In this document: positions 23,420 through 34,463 of the stretch, in pieces | How positions within the stretch are numbered: the stretch's first letter is position 1 | Layout: the number at the start of each line of letters is the position of its first letter | Source of the DNA: Cytidiella melzeri | Lineage: Eukaryota; Basidiomycota; Agaricomycetes; Polyporales; Irpicaceae | Direction: 5' to 3' | DNA: 64,000 nucleotides | Assembly (NCBI GenBank): GCA_022592445.1 | Contig: JABYQR010000030.1 | Span: 124,001-188,000, forward strand | Notes under the pieces: model-generated | What the model was told of the DNA's origin: nothing | What the model saw: only the letters and a program-made list of their open reading frames with translations | Database searches by the model: none | Position numbers and translations under genes: made by a program

Positions 23420-24913
23420 ATGGCTCCATTCCAACTTCGTATGCCCATAGGCGGTCCTACTCCATGGCATAGCATTCACATTCTGGTGATGGGCAGTGAA
23501 AATGTGGATGGGATTTACAGTTATCAAGAGTAAGTGGTGCTCGTTCACGGTGCAGCCTTGTTCTCATATTCATTGCACGTGTCTTTCATCATAATAGCTG
23601 GCCTCGGTACAATGTAGGAAAGGGATGTCCAAGACTTCCTATCGCCTTTGTGTGTTCCAGCCACTTCGACATACAGCGGTTAGAACCGCTCGCCCCGTTT
23701 TTACATTCGATCCGCAATTGCACGGCCATCAACAGGTTGAAGCTCTCGTACAGCTCTCGCAGCGTTCAGCGTTGCGAGCCCTACTGACAGATGCGTGGAA
23801 ATGTTACCCGGTGCTGCAGGGGAACGGCGGACGTGAGTGTATCGGCACGAAATGGTATGTACATGTCGTATCAGACCTTCTCTATCGTGCTCACTATTGT
23901 TTGCAGGAAGGATGTGTACAATTTCTTCCACGGGCAAGAGGACCCGTTGCTCGTATCATGCCAAAACTTGCTGGATACACTCTCGCATATGCTCTTGAGA
24001 GGCGAAGACCTACTGAGTGCTCGACAAAGAGCCGCAGAGCTGGAGGTACTCAATGCAAACATGAATGCCATTGGGCTGGACAATCCGCAACCTCGAAGGC
24101 CACCGCAACCTCGAAGCACGGCGCAGCCTCAAAATCCAGCTCCCTCAAGCCAAACAGCCTCGACAGCCTCGACACCGGCGCGTCCAGCGAGGAGCCACGA
24201 GGCATTCGCCTGCCCTACGTCCGGACTGTATCCGCGACTCGACCACTTACGTGACAGCTCTCCAGAAGCTCAGAGGCATCCCCCAAAGCCCTCGTCAACG
24301 TCCCACAAGTCGAGGCGCACTGCTACCTCGTTCCCATCGGCCGTCGCTGTCGACTCTGACTTTGAGCACGATCGCCCTGAGGCTTCTGCTAGAGAGACAG
24401 CTAGGAACAAGAAAAGGAAAGGTAAGGCAAAGTCGGGCTCAGGCAGCAGAGGACCTGGTGTCGCTAACGACGCAAGAGACTCGGGAGATGCAGGCGGTGC
24501 CAGTCGAGCTGCTGGAGTTTCACGGCATGGTAAGCTTGAAATTGAAACCGTCTCTCTGATTACAACTAATATAGCCTGTAGCTCCTGCAGACTCGGAGAC
24601 CCCCCCTCCCATTTTTCTTAACATTCGCGATGCTCGCGGGCAGATCCTCTCGTCTCTGGTCAGCCCGCCGCCCTTTGTACGCGAGATTGTCCCTTCTCTC
24701 AGCGACATGCTCGACGAGTACTTCGATCGGCATGGTCTCCCCAACGACTACATCCTCAATGTCTACACCGCCTACGCGCAAGCAACCAGCAGGGATCAGT
24801 TTGCCCGCACGCTCGCCAATGTCATCTCCATGCAGGAGGCGAAGTGGCTCTGGCCGCTGATTGAACTCCCTGTCAATCGGGCGTCCCACGTCCGGAACTT
24901 CGCGAGGCCCTGA
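23420..24913 (+). CDS. KDZ cargo protein 1, unrecognised (433 aa)
   Basis: Exons 23420-23529, 23618-23854, 23907-24529 and 24582-24913 join in frame from MAPFQLRMPIGGPTPWHS to a TGA. The N-terminal ~130 residues look like a compact domain (WHSIHILVMGSENVDGIYSY, then WKDVYNFFHGQEDPLL). A low-complexity P/S/R-rich linker with basic clusters (KKRKGKAKSG, a likely nuclear signal) follows. The C-terminal ~100 residues are again ordered and helical (PSLSDMLDEYFDRHGLPNDY). I do not recognise the family. Position inside the inverted repeats and the head-to-head start with the transposase suggest a role in transposition, targeting or control of the element; this is inference. Confidence 0.7.
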
Positions 24914-25101
24914 TTACTTCACGAATATGCAGTGGTAATTGCCTCTTTCACATGTAGTTTGAACGTTTGCTTGATGTCCGCAGTATAAGGCTCGCTATCA
25001 AAATAAAAACGTGACATTGTTGAAAATTGTTGAAGGATACGCGCCACACTTGCAAAAGATCCCTCCGCCGCTCCTGCTCCCTCCTCAGCGGGCTCGGTAC
25101 G

Positions 25102-26784
25102 ATGGTCGTCATAGTCTCCAAGGCGGCGCAGCGCTATCTTAGCAGCAACCGAGCGGTGCCCAAGACGAAGGCGCGCATCCCATGGCGCTACCGCATCAAA
25201 AAAAAGAAGACCCAGAAGTCCCTTACACCAGCAGAAAAAGCAGCCCGCTCTCAACAGCGCAAGGAAAAAAATGCCAGCGTGAATCAAAAGCTCGACAACG
25301 CTTTGTCTGAGGTGTGGAAGCTGGCAGAGGCACTGCATGGGGATCTCGGCACCAACAGCGTCAAGTATTGGTACGAGAGACTGCTCCAGCAGTCGAGCAA
25401 GAAGAAGAATACTCGCCAAACAAGCCGGTGGAACGCGTTCCTATCGAAGGAGACGAGGGCTAGAAATGAGGGTGTGTGCTTTTATCATTTTGTTGACGAG
25501 GGTAGCTCTTCCATCTCACCTCGATATAGGTCTTCCCCCCGACGCTCCTCGACCGAAAGTCCATGACTTCGCCCCGCAAATTTGCGACATCTGGAAAGCT
25601 ATGTCGAAGGAAGAACAGGTTGCAGCAACAGACGAGGAGCTGGTACGAATTGCAGAACTGAAGGAGATGAAGAAGACCACCGCGCACAGTGTTGCGCTGA
25701 ACGCCTTCCACGACGCTCGTGCATCGTTGGCCAGCGTGCAAAGCCAGGTAAGCATTGTTGAGAGCTACGGGCGCATTGCACGGCTAACGCGCTCCCACAG
25801 TTGGAGTCTCTTCATAATCGTACGGGGCTCGAGATGCTCCTGCTTGGCGTTCGCTCGGACGCACAAGCCGTCAGCTGTCCCCAAGTCTGGACAAGTGGAG
25901 ATGTCGTCGACGAGTTCTTCCAGCTGACCAACAAAATGTCGATCTCGGATTACGCGGTCAAGTTCGAATGTTACTGTCTCAGTGGTATTCAAGGTAAGCA
26001 CACTTCCGATTGTAGTACTGGGCATTGATTCGAGGTGTGCAACTTAGGGACTGCTAAAACATACGAGACCGAGCTCATGGCATTGAAAAGCAAGACTAGC
26101 AAGCTCATCACCGAGAAGCTGCGTGAGTCGCCAGTCGCCGCTGAAGGATAACGGCGAAAGCACGCTAACAATGCAATCGCTTCTGCAGATGAGGCCGTCG
26201 CTCCGCGCTCTGTATCAAAGATGTTCTACACGAATTTCGACGCGCACATCACGGAGAAGTTCGGCGTCGTCGTTGTTAACTGGCCTCTGCCCCACTTTGT
26301 TGCCCCAGGCTCAATTGGCTCACGGCTCGAGCTGCAGACCTTGTACAATGCATGGTCATCAGGCTCAACTCATTTCCGCAGCCTTTCCCAGAGCGAGGCT
26401 GAGACCTGGGAGCAGCAGCGCTTCGATGCTCGAGTCGCTGCCACTATCGTCCCTCAGACATCACCTCCAGTGGCAGACCAAGGCACCATGGCCGACTCCT
26501 CCTCTGGCACGCCCACAGATGCATCTGAACTGTCGCCCGGCACTTCCTCGGCGATGGCTGCAGGCTCGTCCACTACGCTTATGCCAGCAACCTCGGATCC
26601 GCATGCATCGCCGATCGCCACGCCGCAGCCAGTCGCAACACCGCAGACTGGTGTCTTCGCGGTCAGTGGCGTTTCTCTCGTCACCCGAAAGCCCAGGAAG
26701 CAGCGTTCAGACAAGGGCAAGAAAAGAGGCCCGAAGACTAAGGGACCCACGCAGGCTGAGATTGGGCCCTCGGCCTCCAACTAA
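25102..26784 (+). CDS. KDZ cargo protein 2, HMG-box-like (483 aa)
   Basis: Exons 25102-25471, 25530-25747, 25801-25993, 26048-26122 and 26189-26784 join in frame. Residues from about 112 to 185 resemble an HMG box: TSRWNAFLSKET, then PRPKVHDFAPQICDIWKAMS, EEQVAATDEEL. Upstream is a strongly basic stretch (RYRIKKKKTQKSLTPAEKAA). The middle part (LHNRTGLEMLLLGVRSDA through MFYTNFDAHITEKF) matches my memory of a large, otherwise unnamed Agaricomycete family. The C terminus is S/T/P-rich and ends with basic clusters (RKPRKQRSDKGKKRGPK). HMG-box proteins bend DNA, so a transposition cofactor or chromatin role is plausible but not shown. Confidence 0.75.
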
Positions 26785-27207
26785 TACATCTACGCGCTGC
26801 CTCATTACTGTTTGTAGATAGTGAAATCATATTGCGTCTATCTAAGCTGTCAGGGACATGTGCCGAGCTGGACCTTTGTGGCGCTCAGAGATTAGGTGTA
26901 AGTACTTGAAATGGGATGCGTCACGAGTCATCCATCATGAGTCACGTATACAGAGTGCGCCGTGCCTGCTGAGTGCCTGATATTCAATGATAACTAGGTC
27001 TACACATGATAATCAATAATTACTATTCTACACAAGAAAGAAGGCGGCGCAGTGGATGCCACCTTGGCTTCACCGAAGATCTTGCGGTAAGGTGTAATTT
27101 GAAAGTGCGACTGACAGCGAGCTTGTTAGGGGGCGGGAGGTGGTAAGAAACCGATGGTTCACAAGGGAGCGGATGAGAAAGTTGGGAGGGTGGGAGGGTG
27201 GCGGGAG
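26785..27207. other. Spacer between cargo gene 2 and right TIR
   Basis: No gene; presumed 3' UTR and subterminal sequence. Confidence 0.5.
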
Positions 27208-27880
27208 GGCGGGAGGGCGGCGGCCAGAGAGCAACAACAGAGGGGGACAACATGGCTGACAGGGGAGTGCCACAGGATGACAGGACGGCGGGAGGGCAGC
27301 GGGGATGACAGGACGGCGGGAGGGCAGCGGGGATGACAACGCTGATGGAGGGACTGGAGTGATGACAGGCGGCGCCAAATAGAAGGCGAGAAGGCAAAAT
27401 GGACAGGGATAGCGTGTTTGACAGGGGGCATCAGACAGAAGGCAGGGAACAGGTATTGATGTGGGGACGGCGCAGTTGACAGGGGAGCGCCTGAGGAAGG
27501 AGGGCGGCGGGAGGGCGGCGGGAATGTCAAGGACAGCGGAGGGGCACTCAGTATTGATGGGAGTACTCAGTATTGATGGGAGCGTCGAAGGTGATGGATA
27601 GTTGACAGGGGATACTCAGCATTGATGGGAGAAGTCAGGTTCTAGAACGGTCGCACGTCATCACACCGGATGCGGATATGTCAGCACGTGTCGCAGGACC
27701 TGCAAAAACTCGTAAAATGCTCATATTTTTTTGCCGCTGGTCTTTACTCTATAAGGTAATGTCTACATAATTGGGGAGCTATTAGCTAGTATGCGCCAAT
27801 TAGCGGAGACTGGCGTGTAAGCCTGACGAATGACCGCGCTTGACAGGCCTATATGGTTTGATATGGGGGAGGTCCAGGTG
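27208..27880 (-). repeat. KDZ element right terminal inverted repeat (673 bp)
   Basis: Reverse complement of the left repeat with three extra features: an exact 28-bp tandem duplication (27279-27306 and 27307-27334), an insertion of about 12 bp near 27230, and a few point changes. These two indels account for the 40-bp length difference. Confidence 0.9.
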
Positions 27881-27888
27881 GCTTGTTC
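27881..27888 (+). repeat. Target-site duplication, right (8 bp)
   Basis: GCTTGTTC, identical to 18764-18771. Confidence 0.9.
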
Positions 27889-29216
27889 GCGTGAAAGCCT
27901 TCGCCACGATCACGAGAGGAAACTCGGAGAGCTTTTTTTTTTGCAGTTTTACAGTAAAAAAAGAGTCAAAAGAGTCAAAAGAGTAAAAGGGTGATCATGA
28001 GCAAGCGATCGAGAAAATCGAAGAAAGCTTTCGTCATTTATGAACCATGAACATGATATGTAGGACAGGAGAGAATCGGTTGGTCGCCCTTGGCAACGCG
28101 ATACCACGTCGAGAATCACATCGACACGGAGGCGGAGGCGGACTACTTAGGAGCTGGGTGGCAATCCAAATTCGCCGAACGGCACTGCGATGCATGGGTA
28201 ACTCCGATTTAATGTTTGATGCACTTCTGTCACGGGTCCGACTATACTTGCAACTTTTCCACAAGCCCCACCCTATGCTTATGATAATGGTACTGGCTGT
28301 ACTTGTACTGTCGGTGGACCCATCGAAGTGAACTGGGGACAGGAAGTGAGACTATCTGTTTGGGAGGGGTACTTCAAGTTACGCTGGTTCAATTGCCTCC
28401 GGAGAAAAAATCATACATATGTATGTATGTATTCATGCTACAAGATGTTGTGTACAAAATTTGGTATATATGGAGACACTAGCTCTACACAGATAGAAAA
28501 ATCGAATGTACCTCAAAATTTTGCATGTACTATTATGTAGTTTGCTCATGAGCTGCAAATTTGATGAGCTATGCTGTGGCGGCACTAGCAGGAGGTAAAA
28601 TCCTCGACAGTGCGGGCGGGCGTGCCTCAGTGGACGACCCAGCGACTGATTTCAACCAGCCGTGTTTGTGAATGAGTGCTTGCTTGTGACAGTTCAGAGC
28701 TTTTGGCGGGGGCGGGAAAAAAAAGGGGTAACCTTGGACCAATCCTTCGTGCGGAGCTTTGCAACTTGCAAGTACCCTTTCCCTCCCTTTTCCCAAAAAA
28801 AAAATATTCGCAGAACCGTGGTGAGTTATGGACAACATACCTTTTTACACTGCTGACAAAAACTCTGAGCAGTAAAAACCACGGAGAAATGGGAGGGGGG
28901 GGGACTAGAAGTGAATTGTGTAGTTCACTTCTGGGTCATCGACAGTATGTTACTTCCCGAGATCTCAAAAAACATACATACGCCCACAACGTCACACCTA
29001 CTAGTTACTCAAAAATTCCTGCAGGTCAATTTGACAGTAAGTAAGTACAACGACCTGTAGTAAGAAAAGTACGTGAGCGTGAGTAAGACTAAGACTAGTA
29101 GTTCCCTTGCAAACAGGTATATACGAGTCCATATTACGTTCTAATCTAGTCCACATATAAACCCAACAAACAAACGAACTAAAATCTCAAGAAAGATCAA
29201 CTCACGCTCATCACGC
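27889..29216. other. Intergenic, no supported gene
   Basis: Homopolymer A/T tracts, a short ATGTATGTATGT microsatellite near 28420 and G-rich stretches. No convincing coding sequence. The last part is the 3' flank of the RTA1-like gene. Confidence 0.5.
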
Positions 29217-30670
29217 TCACTTTCCCTGCTCGTTCACCTCCCCATTCTCATTCAACGTCCTCACACCCTCATCCGCGCTCCCACTAGACCTAGACCTCCC
29301 ACCCTTCTCCGCGTCCTGCCTCTGATCAGACACAAGTGCGTTAGGAGCGTCTCTTGGAATGAACCTTCCAGGCCAAAAAGGGATGTACGCCAACAAGGCG
29401 ACGATGAGTGGAACGAAATCGAGGGTGTAGAAGAAAACTTCTTGGCGGGAGAGGAAACCGCCGAATCCTTGGGAGAGTTCGACGGTTCTGTATACTGAAC
29501 GGACCTGTTGTTTGTTAGGGTAGTGTAGTGTAAGACGTAGACGTCAGGGTTCATTAGTTGAGTTGATGTTATATAAAAGGGGGGAGGAAAAGGAACGTAC
29601 GAGGACACCGATGCAGCTGAGGGCGAGAGCACCTGCGAGAGCTCGCCAATCGTTGTACCACGGTTTGTGTGCGTCTCTTACCCAGATTTCGGGTTCGTGT
29701 TTGTGCATGCGGTAGATGAAGCGGAGGTAGAACATGGTGAAGATGGCAAAGGAGATGAGCTGGAGAATGAGACCGGCTAGGAAGATCTGGGGGGTCGAAT
29801 CGCGTTTGAGTTACGAGAGTAAAGGACGAGGTACAAGACGGACCTTTGATCCAGCTTGCGCCTTCTTCAGGCTGTCATGAGAAGATGCGGATATGCTACC
29901 ACCTGCTGCCTGGAGATACGGATGAATTAGAACACCAAGAAGGCATGTCGTGGAGAGGTAAGAGGGCGTACCTGGACCAAGAACGTTGAAACATCGGAGA
30001 GGACGAAAAAGAGTGTGATTCTCTGAGGCCTGATAAGCAGGTGTTTGTCGCCATTGACCCACCGGGCCAGGCGACCGAGTAGCACGTACTCGGCAGCGAT
30101 GAAGCCACATGGTGAGAGAGTGACGAAAAGGTACATGACGATGTAGAGTCCGTCGCTGTCGGGATGCTTGGCGAGGCCGAATCGTACAGCTATGCCCAGT
30201 GTGTATGCTGCGGTGATGGGAGCGTTCGATAAAGTACATGTATTAAGATGAGGGTGAGACATACTGTAGGCAGCGATCACCATCGCGAGCATGAACTTTG
30301 TCTTGTACTTGATCGTGTAGAATGTTTGTACGAGCGCAATAGCAAGTGTTATGGCTGCAAACGTAACATTTAGGAACTAGGGAGATGAGAGAAAACAAGG
30401 GCGGGGAATGATAGAGATGATGCGCAGTGGATGTGGGAAGGCGTTCGCGCGCACGATGCTGCTGACATGCACGGAAAGAAACTCACCGACACCCATCGCC
30501 GTGAGCCCATTGCTCGCTATGTACCGCAAGGGATTGAACACGTCATCTTTGGGGTCTGCAAATGGATCTGCTGGGGGTTGGAGACCGCTCTTGTTCTGTG
30601 CAGCGACAAAGGTGGCGGCCAGAGCGAGCACTGTGAGGGACGCTTGGGGAAGAGTGGACAACCTGGACAT
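29217..30670 (-). CDS. RTA1-like seven-helix membrane protein, 6 exons (349 aa)
   Basis: Exons (minus strand): 30670-30487, 30354-30265, 30207-29972, 29909-29844, 29786-29601, 29504-29217; all join in frame. The N terminus MSRLSTLPQASLTVLALAAT is a signal peptide. The RTA1 family pattern follows: hydrophobic helices, AVRFGLAKHPDSDGLYI, LLGRLARWVNGDKHLLIRP, DVSTFLVQAAGGSIS, FLAGLILQLISFAIF, WYNDWRALAGALALSCIGVL, RSVYRTVELSQGFGG and FVPLIVALLAYIPFWPGRF. The C-terminal tail is hydrophilic. Family members (Rta1, Rsb1, Pug1) are plasma-membrane proteins linked to sterol/sphingoid-base or toxicant resistance. Substrate unknown. A decayed paralogue lies at 45233-46574. Confidence 0.92.
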
Positions 30671-32860
30671 GATTACTGGATGTCTTTAGGATAAAGATGA
30701 AGTCTGTATGGTGTGGAGGAGGGGTATTATTGACCTGTAGAGACCGGGGAGGACATGAGTGTAGGAACGAAGAGGGAAGAGGGCTGATATGGTTGTCAGT
30801 TTGCTTCCGCGGCGAATCACGAGAACAGGCACCAACAACTGAATCTGCTAGATCTTGGACGCTTCTCCCTTCCACTGTCCTTCCTCAATTCACTTCAACT
30901 GCTCCTTACGAGAGCCTGTTCTGCTATCCGAGCCTGTTCTGCTATGCGAGCAGACAGGACAGCAAAAAACAAACATACGTTGGCAGTGGCAGCGCGATTT
31001 TTTTGTTTTTCAAAAGGAAAATTCACCGGCCCCCGGATCTCGCTCGATGATTGGCTCGGAGATGATGAGCTTGGCAAGCAGTTGGCATCTTCGGGGCGGG
31101 CCGATGAAGTCGTGCCTCTTCATGCCATTCCGAGGTACGAGGAACTAGAGGCTGGACACGAGCTCGAGCCTACCTCTTCATCTCATTCACGCCTTGTTCA
31201 CTTCGCGGCGAGGTCTGTGCTTGCTACTACCAACTACGCTTTGCAACCCGTAGCCGACATGCCCACAAGGAACCACTGCCGAGTCGTTGTCCGATTCGGA
31301 AGCATCTCAGATCTTGGATACTATGTTCGTCAACGTCAACTTGCCAAACTCACCGCAGTTGAACGAAAACACACTGGCTTGCCTCGACAAAACCAACTGC
31401 AGCGTTCCGTACACACCACTCCATCTCGTGTTTCCATCACCTTTGTGGGCACACGCAAATAAAGAAGACCGTACCGGATTTTCTCACGTCCACACTTCAC
31501 AGTCCACAACCACCGTGGTTTATTGTGTTTCTCCTGACGTTACGTTTCTGTACAGCCCCGCAGCCAGCCAAGCCCCGTCTGATACTCCCACACTGCAGCA
31601 TTCCAGAACCGCAGCTCGCAACGCCTGGACCTTTAGATGTGTCAGGTTCCTGTGTCGAGGTGAGCCCACTGTATGATCCGCACGTCTTTCGCACACAAAC
31701 GTAATGTGTGACTTTTCCAGACAAAGCGGAATTACTACACCGTCGTGGCCAACTGCAGTGAGCACAAATTCTCAACTGCGCGGTCGCGTCAGGTTGGTTG
31801 GACACTTGGTACAGGAACCTATCAGACCTAGCGATTTTGCGACAGATGTTCTTTGGGCACGCGTTCAAGTGCGCTTTCGGATCGGCGACGGGCTGACGCA
31901 CATATAGGGGGGAGTATAAGAATGTGTATTTTTGGCTGTATATCACTCACATTCACCTGTTAGCTGTTTAGCAGAAGGACCAAGATGTGGCTATCATTCT
32001 GCTCTGTTTCTCTCGACACTTTCTCCCCTCTCCGCAACGCACGGCTCGAGTTCGCAAGAAATCATAAGCTAACCCCCCTTGCAACATCTTCCGTCGTCGG
32101 CTGTTGGCCTACGTGAACACTTCCTTACATTTACAAGCACTGTTGACAGACAGGTACATCTGTCCTTTGTGACGTTCCAAGCTACATTGTCCGCTTCGGC
32201 GTTCATTCCAGGCCTAACAGCCATGGTTCAATACATATCTTCCAAAACCTATTTACCGCTCTCTGCACTCTTGCGTTTGTGACTCACCGGCAAACGACAT
32301 TTTGGTTGATCGAAGCTATTGAAAGGTTTACAATGGTGTTCGTCACATTTCGGACTTGATTACGTTCTTCCAAGTTGGTTCCAGGTGTGTACGTGCTCCT
32401 GGATAGCGCAAGAGTAAGGGAGGCTCAAACACTGGAGATGTATGTGTTAGAATTTTTTTAAGGCTTCAGGAGGAGGAAGAGATCTCTCTCTGGCATCAGA
32501 CCAAATCACAGTGTCTCCAGAGGTCTCTGGAGGCTCTGGGAAGGGAAAGACTCAGCTCTGGTGGGGTGTTCCCCCTGCCCCATGATATGGAAGCACTCTG
32601 GAGACATACACTCGAGGTTCTCAGAACTCCGGAGCAATGCAATGCTGGAGCACATAGAAGAAAAAAAGGCCCTCGTAGCATGGCTTGTTATGGCAGAGCA
32701 AAAGGGAGCAAACAAAGCCTGGAGCACTACAGCACGGGGGTAAACTGTTTTGAGGTAGTTTTTCATGTTGATAACGTTATGAATTCTGCTCGTGCTAGTT
32801 CTATACTGTAAATAACCGGTTATCAACTCACATAAGTAACGTAAGTTTATTGGATGCTCT
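30671..32860. other. Intergenic, no supported gene
   Basis: A plus-strand open frame at 30944-31462 has no recognisable motif. A region rich in CTCCAGAG-type words lies at 32510-32720. No RNA gene or transposon end identified. Confidence 0.4.
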
Positions 32861-33293
32861 ACATAGTGTAGTCAAACTCTCGTAACCTACGCGGCGGGCC
32901 CCTTTGGATAATTGGGACTGGCTGAGATGATTTTGCGACTACTAGAGGTGTATCGGAGAGCAAATCCTGAAGTGCGAGTGACTGAAGGTCAGCCACGTCG
33001 CTGACAACAAATCTATCGCCTGGTTCACTGTCGTATTGTCGGGTTGGTCGGCTGGCTCCCCACAAGTCCCTAGTTGCGCCTTTTGCATATTCATTGTTGA
33101 GCCCGTCATAATCGAATTCCCCCTCGCTGTCTGCCGAGCTGTCGCTCTCAGCTTCGTGTGCTCTCTCATCCTCGTGCCCAACATCCTGGTTAGGATCTCT
33201 CGCGGGCCTATTCTGCTGCATACGAAGAGCAAAGTTGAGGTCGCAGAACCTGACTGTGGGGCGCCTCACTTTGCGTGTGCTCTGCGTGCGCAT
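32859..33293 (-). CDS. Hypothetical ORF, acidic, possibly the last exon of a gene
   Basis: A 144-codon open frame with an acidic run (ESDSSADSEGEFDYDGLNN) and a C terminus ending RREFDYTM-like. An upstream minus-strand stretch at 33350-33500 (LNIHEQRTYSVVLYMAEISP) could be a preceding exon, with a GTAAGT donor near 33342, but the joint does not close in frame. Real gene or transposon relic cannot be decided. Confidence 0.3.
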   Translation of the reverse strand: MRTQSTRKVRRPTVRFCDLNFALRMQQNRPARDPNQDVGHEDERAHEAESDSSADSEGEFDYDGLNNEYAKGATRDLWGASRPTRQYDSEPGDRFVVSDVADLQSLALQDLLSDTPLVVAKSSQPVPIIQRGPPRRLREFDYTM

Positions 33294-33655
33294 AAGTACA
33301 AAGGTGAGGGATCAATTCATAACACTTACCGAATCTGCATTCTTCTCCCACTGCTGTGTCTGGGCCAAACGGACCAGTGTGGAAACCTTCTGTGCGCCAC
33401 AAAGGTGAGATTTCTGCCATGTAAAGTACAACGCTGTACGTTCGTTGCTCATGGATGTTAAGACCGACTATCGTCAAGGGACAAGTTGTCAGGTCAGAAC
33501 CCCTTGGTGTAGCTACACTCAAGGTCTGATGATGGTCTAGGCCGCGCGGTCGCTGTCAAGCACAGTGGCAGACAGATGATGGTTCGATAGAAGGAATATT
33601 GATACGAAGTGGATAGACTGAGGTTCTAGCCCCATGTCTAACGGCTATTCATACA

Positions 33656-34456
33656 TGTTGACCTAACTACTTTTGGACCAGTCTGAGGTAGTGGTAGCAA
33701 ATCGGAGAAACAGAGAGGAAGAACAATACACAGAGAGCAGCCACTACTCTGGAAAGCCAATGAGAGAAAAGACCGTCAAGGTGCGGAAACAACGGACAAT
33801 AGAAAGGGGAAACATGAGGCAGAGATCAATAGAGAAGGGGTTGAACCCAAAACAGGGGATAGACGGAGTTGGATTCGAAACAGGGGATAGACGGGGTTGG
33901 ACCTGATGGAGTGGTAACGGAGGTATAGAAAGGCCGAGGGTTGAACCAAAGCAATGGTAACCAATCGGAGTTAGGTCCGAGGTTTGAATGGACATCAGAA
34001 GGCAACTGATAACATAATAGTCCGTGTTGAACGGAGGCGATGTGGATTAGGGAATGATGGAGGAAAGACGAGTTGGATCGTCAAGGCTATTGTAAAGAAG
34101 ATGACTGGTTATCAAGGTAATCGAAGAAGTAAAGAAAAATAATAGGGTGTGAAGACCGTTCGTAACAATGGAGTTTGGCATGAGACCCATGACAAATGTG
34201 GCCAGTTGCTGCTCATAGCGAGGTGATCAGGCGACCGATGTTTTGTGAGATGGCAATAGATGTACGTACCGCAATAGGCTGAGTTGTTAGGAGGCTATGA
34301 AAGTAGGGGAGAGTGTTGAGGGAGCAAGACTGAGAGGGATCACACAGTGGGAGTTGGGGATCAAAAGTGCGTGTCGTTGCATTGATCAGAGTAAGTCTTA
34401 TATATACGGTAACTACGGCGCTAGTGCATTAAGCGTCTAATTAATATAGTCAAACA
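33656..34456 (-). repeat. Ty1/copia 3' LTR (about 801 bp)
   Basis: On the minus strand it starts TGTTTGACTATATTAATTAG directly after a purine tract (AAAGGGGAG) that follows the copia reading frame, and ends TTAGGTCAACA: TG...CA ends with short inverted termini (TGTTTGAC / GTCAACA). A TATA box (GTATATATAAGAC) lies near 34398. Two GGGGATAGACGG-type short repeats lie inside. Confidence 0.75.
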
Positions 34457-34463
34457 CTCCCCT

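Larger units (their letters stand above)
18772..27880. mobile_element. KDZ DNA transposon, 9109 bp, with two cargo genes
   Basis: The element is bounded by long terminal inverted repeats (18772-19404 and 27208-27880) starting CACCTGGACC and by a perfect 8-bp duplication. Between them lie a KDZ transposase on the minus strand (19687-23164) and two genes on the plus strand (23420-24913 and 25102-26784). Transposase and first cargo gene start 255 bp apart, head to head. The inverted repeats differ by only a few substitutions over ~630 bp plus two small indels, so the insertion looks young. KDZ elements are known as abundant in Agaricomycetes; the presence of accessory genes in them is also known. 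The exact gene set here is read from this sequence. Confidence 0.9.

Noticed and set aside
23420..26784. Possible TET/JBP dioxygenase cargo, known to be linked to KDZ elements in basidiomycetes
   Set aside because: No HxD...H iron-binding pattern or TET/JBP-like block is visible in either cargo gene.
30944..31462. 172-codon plus-strand open frame upstream of the RTA1-like gene
   Set aside because: No recognisable domain, no supported start, and no neighbouring exons; probably chance.
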